Assembly: GCF_000972495.1 (NCBI RefSeq)
Contig: NZ_LATM01000013.1
Location: 1-64,000, forward strand
Direction of reading: 5' to 3'
DNA: 64,000 nt
From: Hymenobacter terrenus
GTDB taxonomy: Bacteria; Bacteroidota; Bacteroidia; Cytophagales; Hymenobacteraceae
Shown: positions 54,001 to 62,170 of the stretch, in pieces
Layout: the number at the start of each line of letters is the position of its first letter
Position numbering within the stretch: the stretch's first letter is position 1
Notes under the pieces: model-generated
Database searches by the model: none
Told to the model about the DNA's origin: nothing
The model's input: the letters and a program-made list of their open reading frames with translations, nothing else
Position numbers and translations under genes: made by a program

Positions 54001-55826
54001 CACTCCAGCGCCGAACCAGCGTATTTCAACACGCCGGCCTCTTCCTTGTGCAGGCGGTCGACGGTGGCGGAGGGGCAGATTGAGGGGTCGGTTACGGTCA
54101 GGTCCTGGATGTATTCCTGTGCCTCATCGAGCACAAAAAAGCCCGTGTCGTAGAAGCCAAATAAGGGCTTGAGCTTATCGAAGACGACTCGCAGCAAGGC
54201 GCTTCGGTCGGCAATAGTGGCCACAGCCTCGCTGATATCCAGCAGCACCGTCTTTTCCCGCTCCCGTTCCAGAATCTCCTCATTGGCCAGGATGTTGGCC
54301 ACGGCCACGGCTACCTGGTCGGCAATAGCTTGGAACAGCTTCAGGTCGATGGTTGCGAAATAGCCGGCGCGCTTGCTGTTCAGGTTGAGGCTGCCCAGCA
54401 GCCGGCCCCCGGTTTTCAAGGTGGTCATGAGGCACTCCTGGAAGCCCTGCTCGATTTCTACTGGCAGGTACACGGCGTCGGGCCACTGCCGAGCCAGCTC
54501 CTCGGTTATGGGTAGTATGAGGGGACTGCCGGCCCCTTCTATCTGGCTGTAGGTGTGCTCAAGCAGCGTGCCGGGGTAGGGCAGGCGCTCCTGTTCCCGC
54601 TCGTGCAGAATGTTGTTCACCAGCGACTCGTACACCTCTGGCCACACCGTAGCCCAATCCACGAGGTGCTGGTCGTCTGCGTCAAAAACCGCCAAGCCCA
54701 AATCCTCAAACTCTACCAATGGCCGCAGCAGCCCGAAGATGGCAGTAAGCAACGTTTTTTTATCGTTGACGGTAGCGATGGTTTGGGCCACATGCAGCAG
54801 GACGTCCTTTTCCTGTTCCCGCGCCATGATTTCTTCTCGGGCCAGAACATTGGCCACGGCCCCGGCCACCTGGTCGGCCACGGCCTGAAACAGCTCAAAC
54901 TGGGCGGGCTGAAAATAGCCGGTTTGTAGGCTGTTGAAGCACAAATAGCCCAGCACCTGTCCCCCGGTTCGCAGCAGCGTGCCCAGGAATTCACGGTAGC
55001 CGCCGGCCGCAATGATGCGTGCGCAGTGAGCCTGCAGGTCCGGGTCATCGGTCAGCGCTAGGTAGGCGTCATCGTAGGGCACGACGACCGGTTGCCCGGC
55101 GTGGGTGAGGCGGTCAACCAGCACGGAGAAGCTGGAGTCGGGGTAGGCGAACTGTTGCGGCGGTAGTTGGTGAAACTTCTCGTTGCCAACCGAGGGGCTG
55201 ATAGTCGGGTCGACCGTGGTCCAGTCGGCAATGTGCTGGCCGTCGGGGCTGAGCACAAACAGCCCCACGTCGTGAAAACCGAATACGGGCTGCGACTTCT
55301 CAAAGAGCAGGCGTAGCAGGGTCGCCCGCTCCCGCACGGTGGCCAGGGCCATGCTCATGTCGAGCAGCAAGCGGCGTTCCTGTTCCTGGCGCGATACCTG
55401 CTCGTAGGCGTGCCGATAGAGGGCAACCTCCACGGCAGCCTTGATGTCGGCTTCCATAAATGGCTTCACGACGTAGCCATAAGGCTGCGTGAGGTTTGCC
55501 CGACTCAGGGTAGCCTCGTCTACGTAAGACGTTATGTATATGAAAGGCAGGCTGTAGTGTAGCCTGATTTCCCGGGCCAGGTCAATGCCATCGCGCTGCT
55601 CCTGCAGGTTAACGTCAATCAGGACCATATCCACCGGGTGGCGGTGCAAGGCCGCTAAGGCCGTCGGCATCGAATGCGCGATGCCGGTAACGTTGTAATT
55701 AAAGCTCTGAAGAATATTGCGCAAATCGTTGGCAATGACAAAATTATCTTCAACAATTAGAATCCGTGCTCTGGTCAGGTCCTGGGCCGCGGATGGCGCT
55801 TCGGGAGGGGTAGGATGGGGGCTCAT
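51021..55826 (-). CDS. REC-(GAF)6-sigma-54 transcriptional activator, 1601 residues
   Basis: Residues 20-140 are a REC domain (LIVEDNF; phosphoacceptor Asp71 in VLIDVNL; Lys in YVVKPFMEAD). Six GAF-like modules follow in tandem, each started by a linker such as ANEEILEREREKTVLLDIS. The AAA+ domain has Walker A GETGTGKE at 1294, a canonical GAFTGA loop, Walker B IFLDEVGELP and DWPGNIREL. The C-terminus is a Fis HTH (RIRGPRGAAQALGMKPTTLE). The start ATG overlaps the stop of the upstream TPR kinase (ATGA), so kinase and activator are a coupled pair and the REC domain is its likely phosphorylation target. It is a paralogue of the activator at 11.4 kb, with an added REC and two more GAF modules. 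Typical sigma-54 activators are 450-600 residues, so this is unusually large. Confidence 0.93.
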   Translation of the reverse strand: MSPHPTPPEAPSAAQDLTRARILIVEDNFVIANDLRNILQSFNYNVTGIAHSMPTALAALHRHPVDMVLIDVNLQEQRDGIDLAREIRLHYSLPFIYITSYVDEATLSRANLTQPYGYVVKPFMEADIKAAVEVALYRHAYEQVSRQEQERRLLLDMSMALATVRERATLLRLLFEKSQPVFGFHDVGLFVLSPDGQHIADWTTVDPTISPSVGNEKFHQLPPQQFAYPDSSFSVLVDRLTHAGQPVVVPYDDAYLALTDDPDLQAHCARIIAAGGYREFLGTLLRTGGQVLGYLCFNSLQTGYFQPAQFELFQAVADQVAGAVANVLAREEIMAREQEKDVLLHVAQTIATVNDKKTLLTAIFGLLRPLVEFEDLGLAVFDADDQHLVDWATVWPEVYESLVNNILHEREQERLPYPGTLLEHTYSQIEGAGSPLILPITEELARQWPDAVYLPVEIEQGFQECLMTTLKTGGRLLGSLNLNSKRAGYFATIDLKLFQAIADQVAVAVANILANEEILEREREKTVLLDISEAVATIADRSALLRVVFDKLKPLFGFYDTGFFVLDEAQEYIQDLTVTDPSICPSATVDRLHKEEAGVLKYAGSALEWVVQELQQADGPVLFRYDEELFARFPDYVQLPALRADGYQESLSTLLRTGDRLLGILFFNSTQAGHFRPAQYRLFQNVSNQLAVAVANILATEEITERERVKATLLEISETLAEARIHRELLQVIFDQIRTVLPFADAGLFEIRPDGAHRDLTVDNDLDGMPSGMAIGQAGLYGFLPAHPAVDEFLHEPRIRSLAWVLEHCPGHPHFPYLIDAGLREILGGPLVHNGHRMGMLCLWGREEGTFHARQLPLFKQLLSLFATTMANILANEEIIEREREKTLQLTVTTALTSSEAWATKFLTVAEEIGWLAGWDVCRFVFPQRSSLDLSWRRTDTEGVERLYPQMVVRELGVAPLELRELMQAMTPLHEHPALYGGADMERLVQQYGLLKLTQEKWGVQSKLFLPVRHHDELVAVLILDSRQPSFYQPAQLAVLERLAPQLALGLENLFSFEKIERQERERTRQLALSNALVTMKSSFSLYQAVAEELNPLVPLDSLSAWTFTAQQLLHFTVVRKDDKGMFADITDASRAAYSDMDMQETEALMQRELRPAVYTGEAFEAMCAQHLVYRVRRDVFQVASTLELPLPVRNGLRSVLVLSSRAAFAFTDDDLRQVLPFAPQIALAVENMVAHEELNQLRKRAELEKVYLAEEVKSTYNFEEMVGVSSSLQQVFRQVSQVASTDATVLITGETGTGKELIARALHSQSPRRGHTLIKLNCAALPAQLIESELFGHEKGAFTGAVEKRVGKFELAQGSTIFLDEVGELPLELQSKLLRVLQEREFERVGGNKVFKADVRVVAATNRHLADEVAAGRFRADLYYRLSVFPIQMPALRERPEDIPLLAQHFARKFSRTLGKPYYGIQEAALQELLAYDWPGNIRELENLVEQAVIVCPGPLEWARILRPTAPMAAYSPPSPAGSVAAGTSLREERDELERNRILAALAQTQGRIRGPRGAAQALGMKPTTLESKMEKLGIRKEPRYVAGTSSPPPAESLTH

Positions 55827-58135
55827 AGGTTGGTTAGCTCAGCCGTTGGTTCCTCGGCGAATGACTCCGCCAGCAGCGGCAGTTGGAGGTTGAACTGACA
55901 GCCTTCCTGATTGGCGAATCTTATCTGGGCCTGGAGCTGACGCGCTAGCCCATAAATCAATTGCAAACCCATCGAAGGGCTTTGCTCGGGCACAAACCCC
56001 GCGGGTAGGCCAATGCCGTTGTCGGCCACTTCAAGGTGGACCTGGCCGCCCAGCTGCCGCAGGCTCACGCGAATGATGCCGCTGCCAGAGCTGCCAAACG
56101 CGTACTTGAGCGCATTGGTAAGAACTTCGTTGAGGATCAGTCCCATTGGAGTGGCCTGATCCACGTCGAGCAACAGGGAATCCAAGGCCAGTTCAAAGCC
56201 TACCTGTCCGGGCCGGCCCAGCGTTTTGTTGAGGTAGCTCACCAGCGTGCGGACGTAGCGGTCCATTTCCAGCTGGCCCAGACTGGCCGATTGATAAAGG
56301 AACTGATGAATCAGGCTGATGGCCTGCACGCGGGCCTGGCTTTCTTGCAGGGCTTGCAGGGCGCCCTGGTCCTGAAGCTCGGCGGCCTGGGCGCGGAGCA
56401 AGCTCATCACCATTTGTAGATTATTTTTCACGCGGTGGTGAATCTCCTTTAGCAGCAACTCCTTCTGGCCCAGTAAATCCTCTTTGTCGTGCAGCAGGTG
56501 CTCCAGCGTCAGCTTCTGCTGGTTGATTTGAGCTTGTTGGGCTTCCAGATAGCGGTTGGCGCGCTGCTTGAGCCGGTAGCGGTTGTAAAGCAGCCCTAGG
56601 AGCAGAAGCAACAGCACGGCTCCACCCAAGGTGGTATTACGAGCAAGTTGTTGGCGTTTGAGTTGGGCTTGCTGTAGTTTGAGCTGGGTCTGCTGTAACT
56701 GATTTCGTTGGTTAAGTAGTAAGATATTTTGGTCCTTTTTCTCAGACTCGTAACGAGTCAGCAGCTCGGTCAGTTGCTGGCTCTTGCGGCTGTTGAATAA
56801 ACTGTCTTTTAAGGCTATGTATCGTTTAAAATGCCCCAGGGCTGCCCCGGGCCTGCCCTGCGCCGAGTCTACCAAGGCCAACTGCTCTTCTACCTGCATC
56901 TGGGTCTCGACGGTTCCTAGCCGTACGGCTAAAGGCCGGGCTACTTGCAACTGCTTGCTGGCTTGCGTATACTGGTGCAGGGTACGGTAGGATATGCTCA
57001 ACTCTACCAGCATATTCAGTATTCCTGGTTGGCTGCCAATTGTGCGGTATATTACCAAGCTACGCTGCTGTGCCGCTAACGCTAAAGGGGTTTTACCAGT
57101 GGCCCGATAGAGCATGCCAAGTACCATTAAGCTATTAGCGATGCCCTCTTTGTCGTCAATTTTTTCCTGAATGCGCAGCGCTTTCTCAGAATACAATAGA
57201 CCGCGCTTATACTCTTTCAAGTATAGATATCCGGATGCTACGTTGTGTAAGCTCTGAGCAATTTCGTACTTGCTATCTGTCGCTTGCCGGTATTTCAACA
57301 CCTGCAGATGATAATTGAGCGATAGGCGATAGTTTCCTTCCTTTATGTACACGTTAGCAATATTGTTCAGCATACTTATTACTCCTTCTGAATCATTAAT
57401 CTGCTTATACAATTGTAGCGCCTGAAAATAGTGACGCAGTGCAGCAGCATATTCGCCCTGCTCTTTCAGTACCGCGCCTATGTTGGATAACTCCGAGGCC
57501 TCGTTGCTTTTATTCTTCAGTGATTTATTCTTTAATGATTTATAAAGTGCCAGCGCCTGGCGGTAGTAAGCCAGCGCTTCGGGGTATTTTCCTCGCTTAT
57601 AGCTGACGAAACCTAGATTATTAAGAACTCCCGCCTGCTCATTTGACTTATTTAAGCGCTGATATACTCGAGTAGCCTTTTTGAAATATAAAAATGCGCT
57701 ATCGTATTCGCTCTGCCGGGCATACACGTTTCCAATGCAGATCAGCGCCACGGCAACACCTGTTGAGTTAGGGGTGCGTTGTTCCAACTGAAGCATTTGG
57801 TTGAAACGGCTCAGCGCCTGACGGTGCTTTCCTTGCACCCAATACGCAAATCCCATGTGGCGCAAGCTGGAACTCAAGCTGCGTCGATGCCCCGTTTTCC
57901 TGCTAAGCTGGTAGGCTTGCTGGATATACATCAAGGCTGAATCCGGACTCGAACTGGTATAGCGCTGCCCGATTTTGTTCAGCACTGCAATGCGGTAGGT
58001 ATCTGGGAGCTGAGTTTTTAACAGGTTCTGCAGGCTGTCGAGCGGGCCGCCCTGTCCGTAAGCCGAGCCGATGGCCCACACTGCCATGAGCAGTCCCCGC
58101 AGGAAGTTCATAAAGAGGTTGAACTTAGTTGGCAT
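55823..58135 (-). CDS. TPR-containing sensor histidine kinase (HisKA_2 type)
   Basis: 770 residues from ATG at 58135 (MPTKFNLFMNFLRG); a GTG 36 bases upstream is less likely. After a signal sequence ending SAYGQ come about nine TPR repeats (YPEALAYYRQALALYKSLK, GEYAAALRHYFQALQLYKQ, GNYRLSLNYHLQVLKYRQ), including the duplicated pentapeptide SLKNKSLKNKS. A membrane segment (TTLGGAVLLLLLLGLLY), a coiled coil, the KEIHHRVKNNLQMVMSLL phosphoacceptor helix and an HATPase_c domain (NEVLTNALKYAF, VADNGIGLP) follow. It overlaps the REC-GAF activator by ATGA. The TPR part (about 57000-57750) is clearly more AT-rich than the kinase core, which hints at a different origin for the sensor half. Confidence 0.92.
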   Translation of the reverse strand: MPTKFNLFMNFLRGLLMAVWAIGSAYGQGGPLDSLQNLLKTQLPDTYRIAVLNKIGQRYTSSSPDSALMYIQQAYQLSRKTGHRRSLSSSLRHMGFAYWVQGKHRQALSRFNQMLQLEQRTPNSTGVAVALICIGNVYARQSEYDSAFLYFKKATRVYQRLNKSNEQAGVLNNLGFVSYKRGKYPEALAYYRQALALYKSLKNKSLKNKSNEASELSNIGAVLKEQGEYAAALRHYFQALQLYKQINDSEGVISMLNNIANVYIKEGNYRLSLNYHLQVLKYRQATDSKYEIAQSLHNVASGYLYLKEYKRGLLYSEKALRIQEKIDDKEGIANSLMVLGMLYRATGKTPLALAAQQRSLVIYRTIGSQPGILNMLVELSISYRTLHQYTQASKQLQVARPLAVRLGTVETQMQVEEQLALVDSAQGRPGAALGHFKRYIALKDSLFNSRKSQQLTELLTRYESEKKDQNILLLNQRNQLQQTQLKLQQAQLKRQQLARNTTLGGAVLLLLLLGLLYNRYRLKQRANRYLEAQQAQINQQKLTLEHLLHDKEDLLGQKELLLKEIHHRVKNNLQMVMSLLRAQAAELQDQGALQALQESQARVQAISLIHQFLYQSASLGQLEMDRYVRTLVSYLNKTLGRPGQVGFELALDSLLLDVDQATPMGLILNEVLTNALKYAFGSSGSGIIRVSLRQLGGQVHLEVADNGIGLPAGFVPEQSPSMGLQLIYGLARQLQAQIRFANQEGCQFNLQLPLLAESFAEEPTAELTNL

Positions 58136-58719
58136 AGTGCTCTTGATAAAGTGAAACGGGTGATGCGGCACAATGAGTGTAGCCCCAAATAAAAGAGCTA
58201 ACTCAGCCAGACCTTGGAAACGGTAATTACCATATCTGCTGACCGCAGCCTAGTAGAAGCTTGACCAGTTAGATTGTAAATAATCAACAACAGAAATTGT
58301 TATATTCTGGCAAGTGCCTTGCTCAGGCAGCGGCCCACCATCTGAGAAGTAGCTATCACTGAGCCTTTACAACTCACTTTGAGCTTTTTGCAGTGCGACT
58401 CGCACCCACAAATAAACGAGCCAGGCAGGGCTTGGAGAGCCGCTACAGAAAAACTCCGATTTTTCGTAGGTATTCGGTGAATATGTACTCAGTTGTCGGA
58501 GTTTTTGGCCCAATCCGAGCCATTCACTTTCGTCGGGGCGAAGTCCAAAAAGACCTTTTTTGAGCGTTTGAGGACGGTTTTTGGCTTGAAAAGGCTGATT
58601 GGTGCCGGTCTCGGCACAGCGCTTGACATTACCCCACTGCCAGGATAGCCCAGTCTTGTCAAGCTGACTGGTTGGCGCCACATCATCTCACCTCTTTCGT
58701 TCAGCTCAAAAAATGCACA
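58136..58719. other. Divergent regulatory region with sigma-54 promoter and inverted repeats
   Basis: The region holds a near-consensus -24/-12 site (58308-58323), the 10-base palindrome GGTAATTACC at about 58222-58231, and an 11-base inverted repeat AAAAACTCCGA/TCGGAGTTTTT at 58449-58506. I see no supported gene in the roughly 390 bases between the promoter and the hydrolase. Confidence 0.5.
58308..58323 (+). promoter_or_regulatory. Sigma-54 (-24/-12) promoter
   Basis: TGGCAAGTGCCTTGCT fits TGGCAC-N5-TTGCW at every fixed position except one (A for C at the sixth), with GG and GC at the required spacing. It points toward the hydrolase gene at 58720, and lies in the gap next to the kinase/activator pair. 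Confidence 0.65.
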
Positions 58720-59451
58720 ATGAATAACGGAAAACTTACCTACGTACTGGTTCATGGGGCCTTCGCTGGTCAATACGCATGGCAGTTGGTCAAGCCCCGG
58801 CTGGAGCAAGCGGGGCACAAAGTGATAACCTTCGACCTGCCTGGCCACGGCGACGACCCCACCCCAGCGGCTCAGGTTACGTTCGAGAGCTACGTCAGGA
58901 CTGTGGTGGACCACATCAATGCCGAGGCGGGCCAAGTAGTGTTGGTAGGGCACAGCATGGGCGGGATGGTTATTTCGCAGGTCGCCGAGCAAATTCCCGA
59001 CAAGCTGGCTAAGTTGGTGTACTTGTCGGCTTACCTGCCGCAAAATGGCCAGAGCATTCAGGACCTGTCGGGCGCCGGCGATTCGGAAAGCCTGATTGGG
59101 CCCAACCTGAAGCTGGCCGCCGACTATTCCACAGCCAGCCTGCCCACCGATATTGCGGTGCAGGTATTTGCGGGCGACTGCTCCGACGACATTAAAAAAC
59201 TGGTAGCCGCGACCAACAAGCCCGAGCCCCTCGCGCCCTTCCAAGCCCAGGTGGCCCTGACGGCGGCGAATTTTGGCCGGGTGCCCAAGTATTACATCGA
59301 GACCCTGCACGACCAGGGCGTGGGTACCGCGCTGCAAAAGCAAATGGTGAGCAGCGGCGCCGTAGCCAAGGTCTATACCCTCGAATCGGGCCACAGTCCC
59401 TACTTCGCCAAGCCGGCCGAGCTGGTGACCATTCTGGAAGAGCTACCATAG
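58720..59451 (+). CDS. Alpha/beta hydrolase, serine esterase type
   Basis: 243 residues from ATG at 58720 (MNNGKLTYVLVHG); the upstream frame to 58672 has no family-like sequence. HGAFAGQYAW gives the oxyanion region, VGHSMGGM holds nucleophile Ser79, and the catalytic His is in ESGHSPYFAKPAEL. It is close in pattern to plant salicylate/methyl-ester esterases and EstC-like bacterial enzymes. No signal peptide. First gene of a plus-strand enzyme series; a sigma-54 promoter lies upstream. Confidence 0.88.
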   Translation: MNNGKLTYVLVHGAFAGQYAWQLVKPRLEQAGHKVITFDLPGHGDDPTPAAQVTFESYVRTVVDHINAEAGQVVLVGHSMGGMVISQVAEQIPDKLAKLVYLSAYLPQNGQSIQDLSGAGDSESLIGPNLKLAADYSTASLPTDIAVQVFAGDCSDDIKKLVAATNKPEPLAPFQAQVALTAANFGRVPKYYIETLHDQGVGTALQKQMVSSGAVAKVYTLESGHSPYFAKPAELVTILEELP

Positions 59452-59498
59452 CTTATCAGCCTCCGTTCAATTAGTAAACTCATTGCTGCCCAGGAATT

Positions 59499-59514
59499 GG
59501 GCAGCGTATCTGCT
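59499..59514 (+). promoter_or_regulatory. Weak sigma-54-like site before the SDR gene
   Basis: GGGCAGCGTATCTGCT keeps GG and GC at the right spacing, with one mismatch in the -12 box and two in the -24 box. It overlaps the perfect inverted repeat GCTGCCCA/TGGGCAGC at 59485-59505, so it may instead be a hairpin after the hydrolase gene. Low confidence. Confidence 0.3.
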
Positions 59515-59550
59515 GCTTCCCCAAACCACTACCACCTAAAAATCTATCTC

Positions 59551-60393
59551 ATGGCCAAGCAAAAACGCGTTTGGTTTATCACCGGCTGCTCTTCCGGCTT
59601 CGGACGGGCTCTGGCGGAAGCCGTCATTGCCCACGGCGACCACCTGGTAGCCACGGCCCGCCGCCTGAGCACTATTGCCGACCTCGTCGCCCAGGCGCCG
59701 CATCGGGTGCTCACCCTCGCCCTCGACGTGACCAAGCCCGATTCGGTGCAGGTGGCCATTGCCGCGGCCATCACCCGCTTTAACGTCATCGACGTGCTGG
59801 TGAACAACGCGGGATATGGCTTGCAGGGCGCCATCGAGGAAATCAGCGACGCCGAGGCTCGGCAGCAGTTCGAAACCAACGTGTTTGGGGTGTGGAATGT
59901 GCTGCGGGCGGCGCTGCCCCACTTGCGTCAGGCCGGGGGCGGGCACATTCTCAACTTCTCGTCTATTGCTGGGCAGCGGGCCTCGCCGGGCCTGGGCGGA
60001 TATAGCGCCAGCAAGTTCGCGGTGGAAGGCCTATCCGAAGCACTGGCCCAGGAAGTTGCCCCGCTCGGTATTCGGGTGACGCTGGTGGAGCCCGGCGGCT
60101 TCCGTACCGACTGGGCCGGCCGCTCCATGGTGTGGGCGGCGCACGAAATTAAGGAGTACGCCGCCACCAGCGGCCGGCTCCGCCAAGGGCTCAAGGGTTT
60201 TCACGGCCGCCAGGCCGGCGACCCCGCCCGCGCCGCGCAGGCCCTGCTGGCCCTCGTGGAGCTGCCGGAGCCACCCTTGCGCTTGCCGCTCGGCCCCGAC
60301 GCCTTGCAGGGTATTCGCAGCAAGCTGAAGGAGGTGGAGCGCGACATTTCCGCTCAGGAAGCCTTGTCGTTGAGTACCAATTTTCAGCCCTGA
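59551..60393 (+). CDS. Short-chain dehydrogenase/reductase (SDR)
   Basis: 280 residues from ATG at 59551 (MAKQKRVWFITGCSSG). Classical SDR features: the cofactor motif TGCSSGFG, NNAGYG after the fourth strand, catalytic Ser in LNFSSIAGQ, and the YSASK pair (YxxxK). The Arg in TARRLS after the second strand suggests NADP(H). It belongs to the group often annotated as oxidoreductase or 'SDR of unknown function' with about 280 residues. It lies 99 bases after the hydrolase. Confidence 0.9.
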   Translation: MAKQKRVWFITGCSSGFGRALAEAVIAHGDHLVATARRLSTIADLVAQAPHRVLTLALDVTKPDSVQVAIAAAITRFNVIDVLVNNAGYGLQGAIEEISDAEARQQFETNVFGVWNVLRAALPHLRQAGGGHILNFSSIAGQRASPGLGGYSASKFAVEGLSEALAQEVAPLGIRVTLVEPGGFRTDWAGRSMVWAAHEIKEYAATSGRLRQGLKGFHGRQAGDPARAAQALLALVELPEPPLRLPLGPDALQGIRSKLKEVERDISAQEALSLSTNFQP

Positions 60394-60437
60394 TTCAGTC
60401 CGTTTTTCTCTTCTCCCTTTTCCCTCATCCCTTCTCC

Positions 60438-61268
60438 ATGAGCACCAAAATTCACCACGTCAATTTCGGCGGGATGCGCGCCATTCCGACCGACGACAAC
60501 CCTACTACCATTTGCCACTGCCTGATTTTGGAAGATACCAACGGCCTGGCCCTGGTAGATGCGGGGCTGGGGCTGCTGGAAATGCAGCGCCCGCTGGAAC
60601 GCTTCGGCGCGGGCCTGCTCAACGGCTGGGGCTTCACCATTGATGAGCGGCTGGCGGCAGTAAGTCAGCTCCGCGAAATCGGCATCGCGCCTAAAGACAT
60701 CTCTCACATCCTGATGACTCACGTGGATGTGGACCATGCGGGCGGCCTGCGCGATTTTCCCAATGCCCAAGTGCACCTACTGGCCGAAGAACTGCAAAAC
60801 CTGCACAACAAAAACCCGCGCTACGTCTACAATCAGTTCGAGCATAACCCGCGCTTTGCCGCGCACGGCCCCGGTAGCCAAAACTGGTTTGGGCTGGAGG
60901 CCCGGCCTCTGGCCCTGGGTTTTAGCTCGACGGTGCAGTTTATTCCACTGAAGGGGCATACGTTGGGCCACGCTGGGGTGGCCATTGAGCAGGACGGCCG
61001 CTGGGTGCTGCACGCCGGCGACACCTACTACCGCTACGTGGAAGTGCAGAATGAGCACAGCCGCGTGGACGCCACGGCCGCCCACTCCGCCGACGACAAC
61101 GCTGCCCGCCTGCAGAGCCTGGCCCACCTGCGCCGCCTGCGCCGGGACCACGCCTCCGAAGTCTCCTTCTTCTCCACCCACGACGTGCTGGAGTTTAAGG
61201 ACGAGCCCGACGAGCCGGTGGTCATCATGAGCAAAATCAACCTCCAAGCCACTCCTCAGCCCGCTTAG
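60438..61268 (+). CDS. MBL-fold metallo-hydrolase
   Basis: 276 residues. The zinc motif THVDVDHAGG gives His95, Asp97, Asp99 and His100, with further ligands in KGHTLGHAGV and LHAGDTYYR. The cytoplasmic location and overall pattern resemble quorum-quenching lactonases (AiiA/AttM group) and related metal-dependent lactone or ester hydrolases, but substrate cannot be read from sequence. The stop is 2 bases before the next gene, so both are in one operon. Confidence 0.88.
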   Translation: MSTKIHHVNFGGMRAIPTDDNPTTICHCLILEDTNGLALVDAGLGLLEMQRPLERFGAGLLNGWGFTIDERLAAVSQLREIGIAPKDISHILMTHVDVDHAGGLRDFPNAQVHLLAEELQNLHNKNPRYVYNQFEHNPRFAAHGPGSQNWFGLEARPLALGFSSTVQFIPLKGHTLGHAGVAIEQDGRWVLHAGDTYYRYVEVQNEHSRVDATAAHSADDNAARLQSLAHLRRLRRDHASEVSFFSTHDVLEFKDEPDEPVVIMSKINLQATPQPA

Positions 61269-61270
61269 CC

Positions 61271-61963
61271 ATGCCGCGCATCCTGATTGTAACGACCAGC
61301 CACGACCGATTGGGTTTTGGCGATGATGCCCGGCCCACGGGCGTGTGGTTTGAGGAATTTGCCGTGCCCTACCTCGAATTTGAGCGGGCCGGGGCCCAGC
61401 TTACCGTGGCCAGCCCCAGGGGCGGCGCCATGCCTATCGACCCGCGCAGCACGCCCACCGCAGCCCAGGAGCAGGAATGGGCATCGGCCCTGGAAGCGTC
61501 GCGTCACACGCTGCTGCTGGCTGGGCAGCAAGCCGCCGACTACGATGCTGTTTTCCTGCCGGGCGGGCACGGGCCCATGTTCGACCTGCCGGATAATGCT
61601 GACTTGCAGCGCTTGCTCTACGATTTTCAGGCGCAGGACAAGTTTATCGTCGCCGTGTGCCACGGCCCGGCCGGGCTGGTGGGCGCCAAGCGCCCCGCCG
61701 ATGGCCAGCCTCTGGTGCAGGGCAAAACCCTGACTTCCTACACCTACGAAGAAGAAATAGCCGCGCACCTGGACCAGGACGTTCCTTTCATCCTAGAGAA
61801 CCGACTGAAGGAACTGGGGGCTACCTTCATTGCCGCCCCCGTGAAAGCCGAGCATGTGGAATGCGACGGTAAGCTGATTACGGGCCAGAACCCGGCCAGC
61901 AGCGCCAAAATTGCCCAAGTGCTACTCGCCGCGCTACGAAACCAGGCGGCCATTGCGCTGTAA
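61271..61963 (+). CDS. DJ-1/PfpI family protein, Hsp31-like glutamine-amidotransferase fold
   Basis: 230 residues. Nucleophile-elbow Cys130 in FIVAVCHGPAGLVG, GGHGPMFDLP before it, and the WFEEFAVPY region with the conserved Glu place it with Hsp31/YajL-type members. Such proteins act as glyoxalase III or carbonyl-damage repair enzymes. It begins 2 bases after the MBL gene. In this cluster a role in detoxifying aldehydes made by the other enzymes is plausible, but inferred. Confidence 0.88.
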   Translation: MPRILIVTTSHDRLGFGDDARPTGVWFEEFAVPYLEFERAGAQLTVASPRGGAMPIDPRSTPTAAQEQEWASALEASRHTLLLAGQQAADYDAVFLPGGHGPMFDLPDNADLQRLLYDFQAQDKFIVAVCHGPAGLVGAKRPADGQPLVQGKTLTSYTYEEEIAAHLDQDVPFILENRLKELGATFIAAPVKAEHVECDGKLITGQNPASSAKIAQVLLAALRNQAAIAL

Positions 61964-62037
61964 ATCAGACGGCCGTCCCGGGGGCTGATAGCATGTAGCA
62001 CAGATTCATCCAGAGCGGTTCTACAGTGGATGTGCAT

Positions 62038-62115
62038 GTAGCGTGGACTCTGCGAGTCCGCGCCTGAACGAGCCGACACAATCCCGGCTACGCGCGGACT
62101 AAAAGTCCGCACTAC
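62038..62115. repeat. REP-like element, copy C
   Basis: The left arm 62038-62062 is identical to copy A's left arm, and the spacer begins CCTGAACG as in copy A. The right arm (about 62093-62115) has diverged to GCGGACTAAAAGTCCGC, still an inner palindrome. It is in the 207-base gap between the DJ-1 and SnoaL genes. Confidence 0.75.
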
Positions 62116-62170
62116 TAGCATACTCATGCCGAAATGGTTCTGGTTTCCCTGCCCATTTTCCCTATAAAAC

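Noticed and set aside
58222..58231. GGTAATTACC as activator binding site
   Set aside because: The palindrome is only 10 bases, single copy, and unlike the dyads before the paralogous activator.
58489..59394. 301-codon minus-strand ORF
   Set aside because: It covers the hydrolase gene on the other strand, where GHSMGG and the catalytic His are clear.
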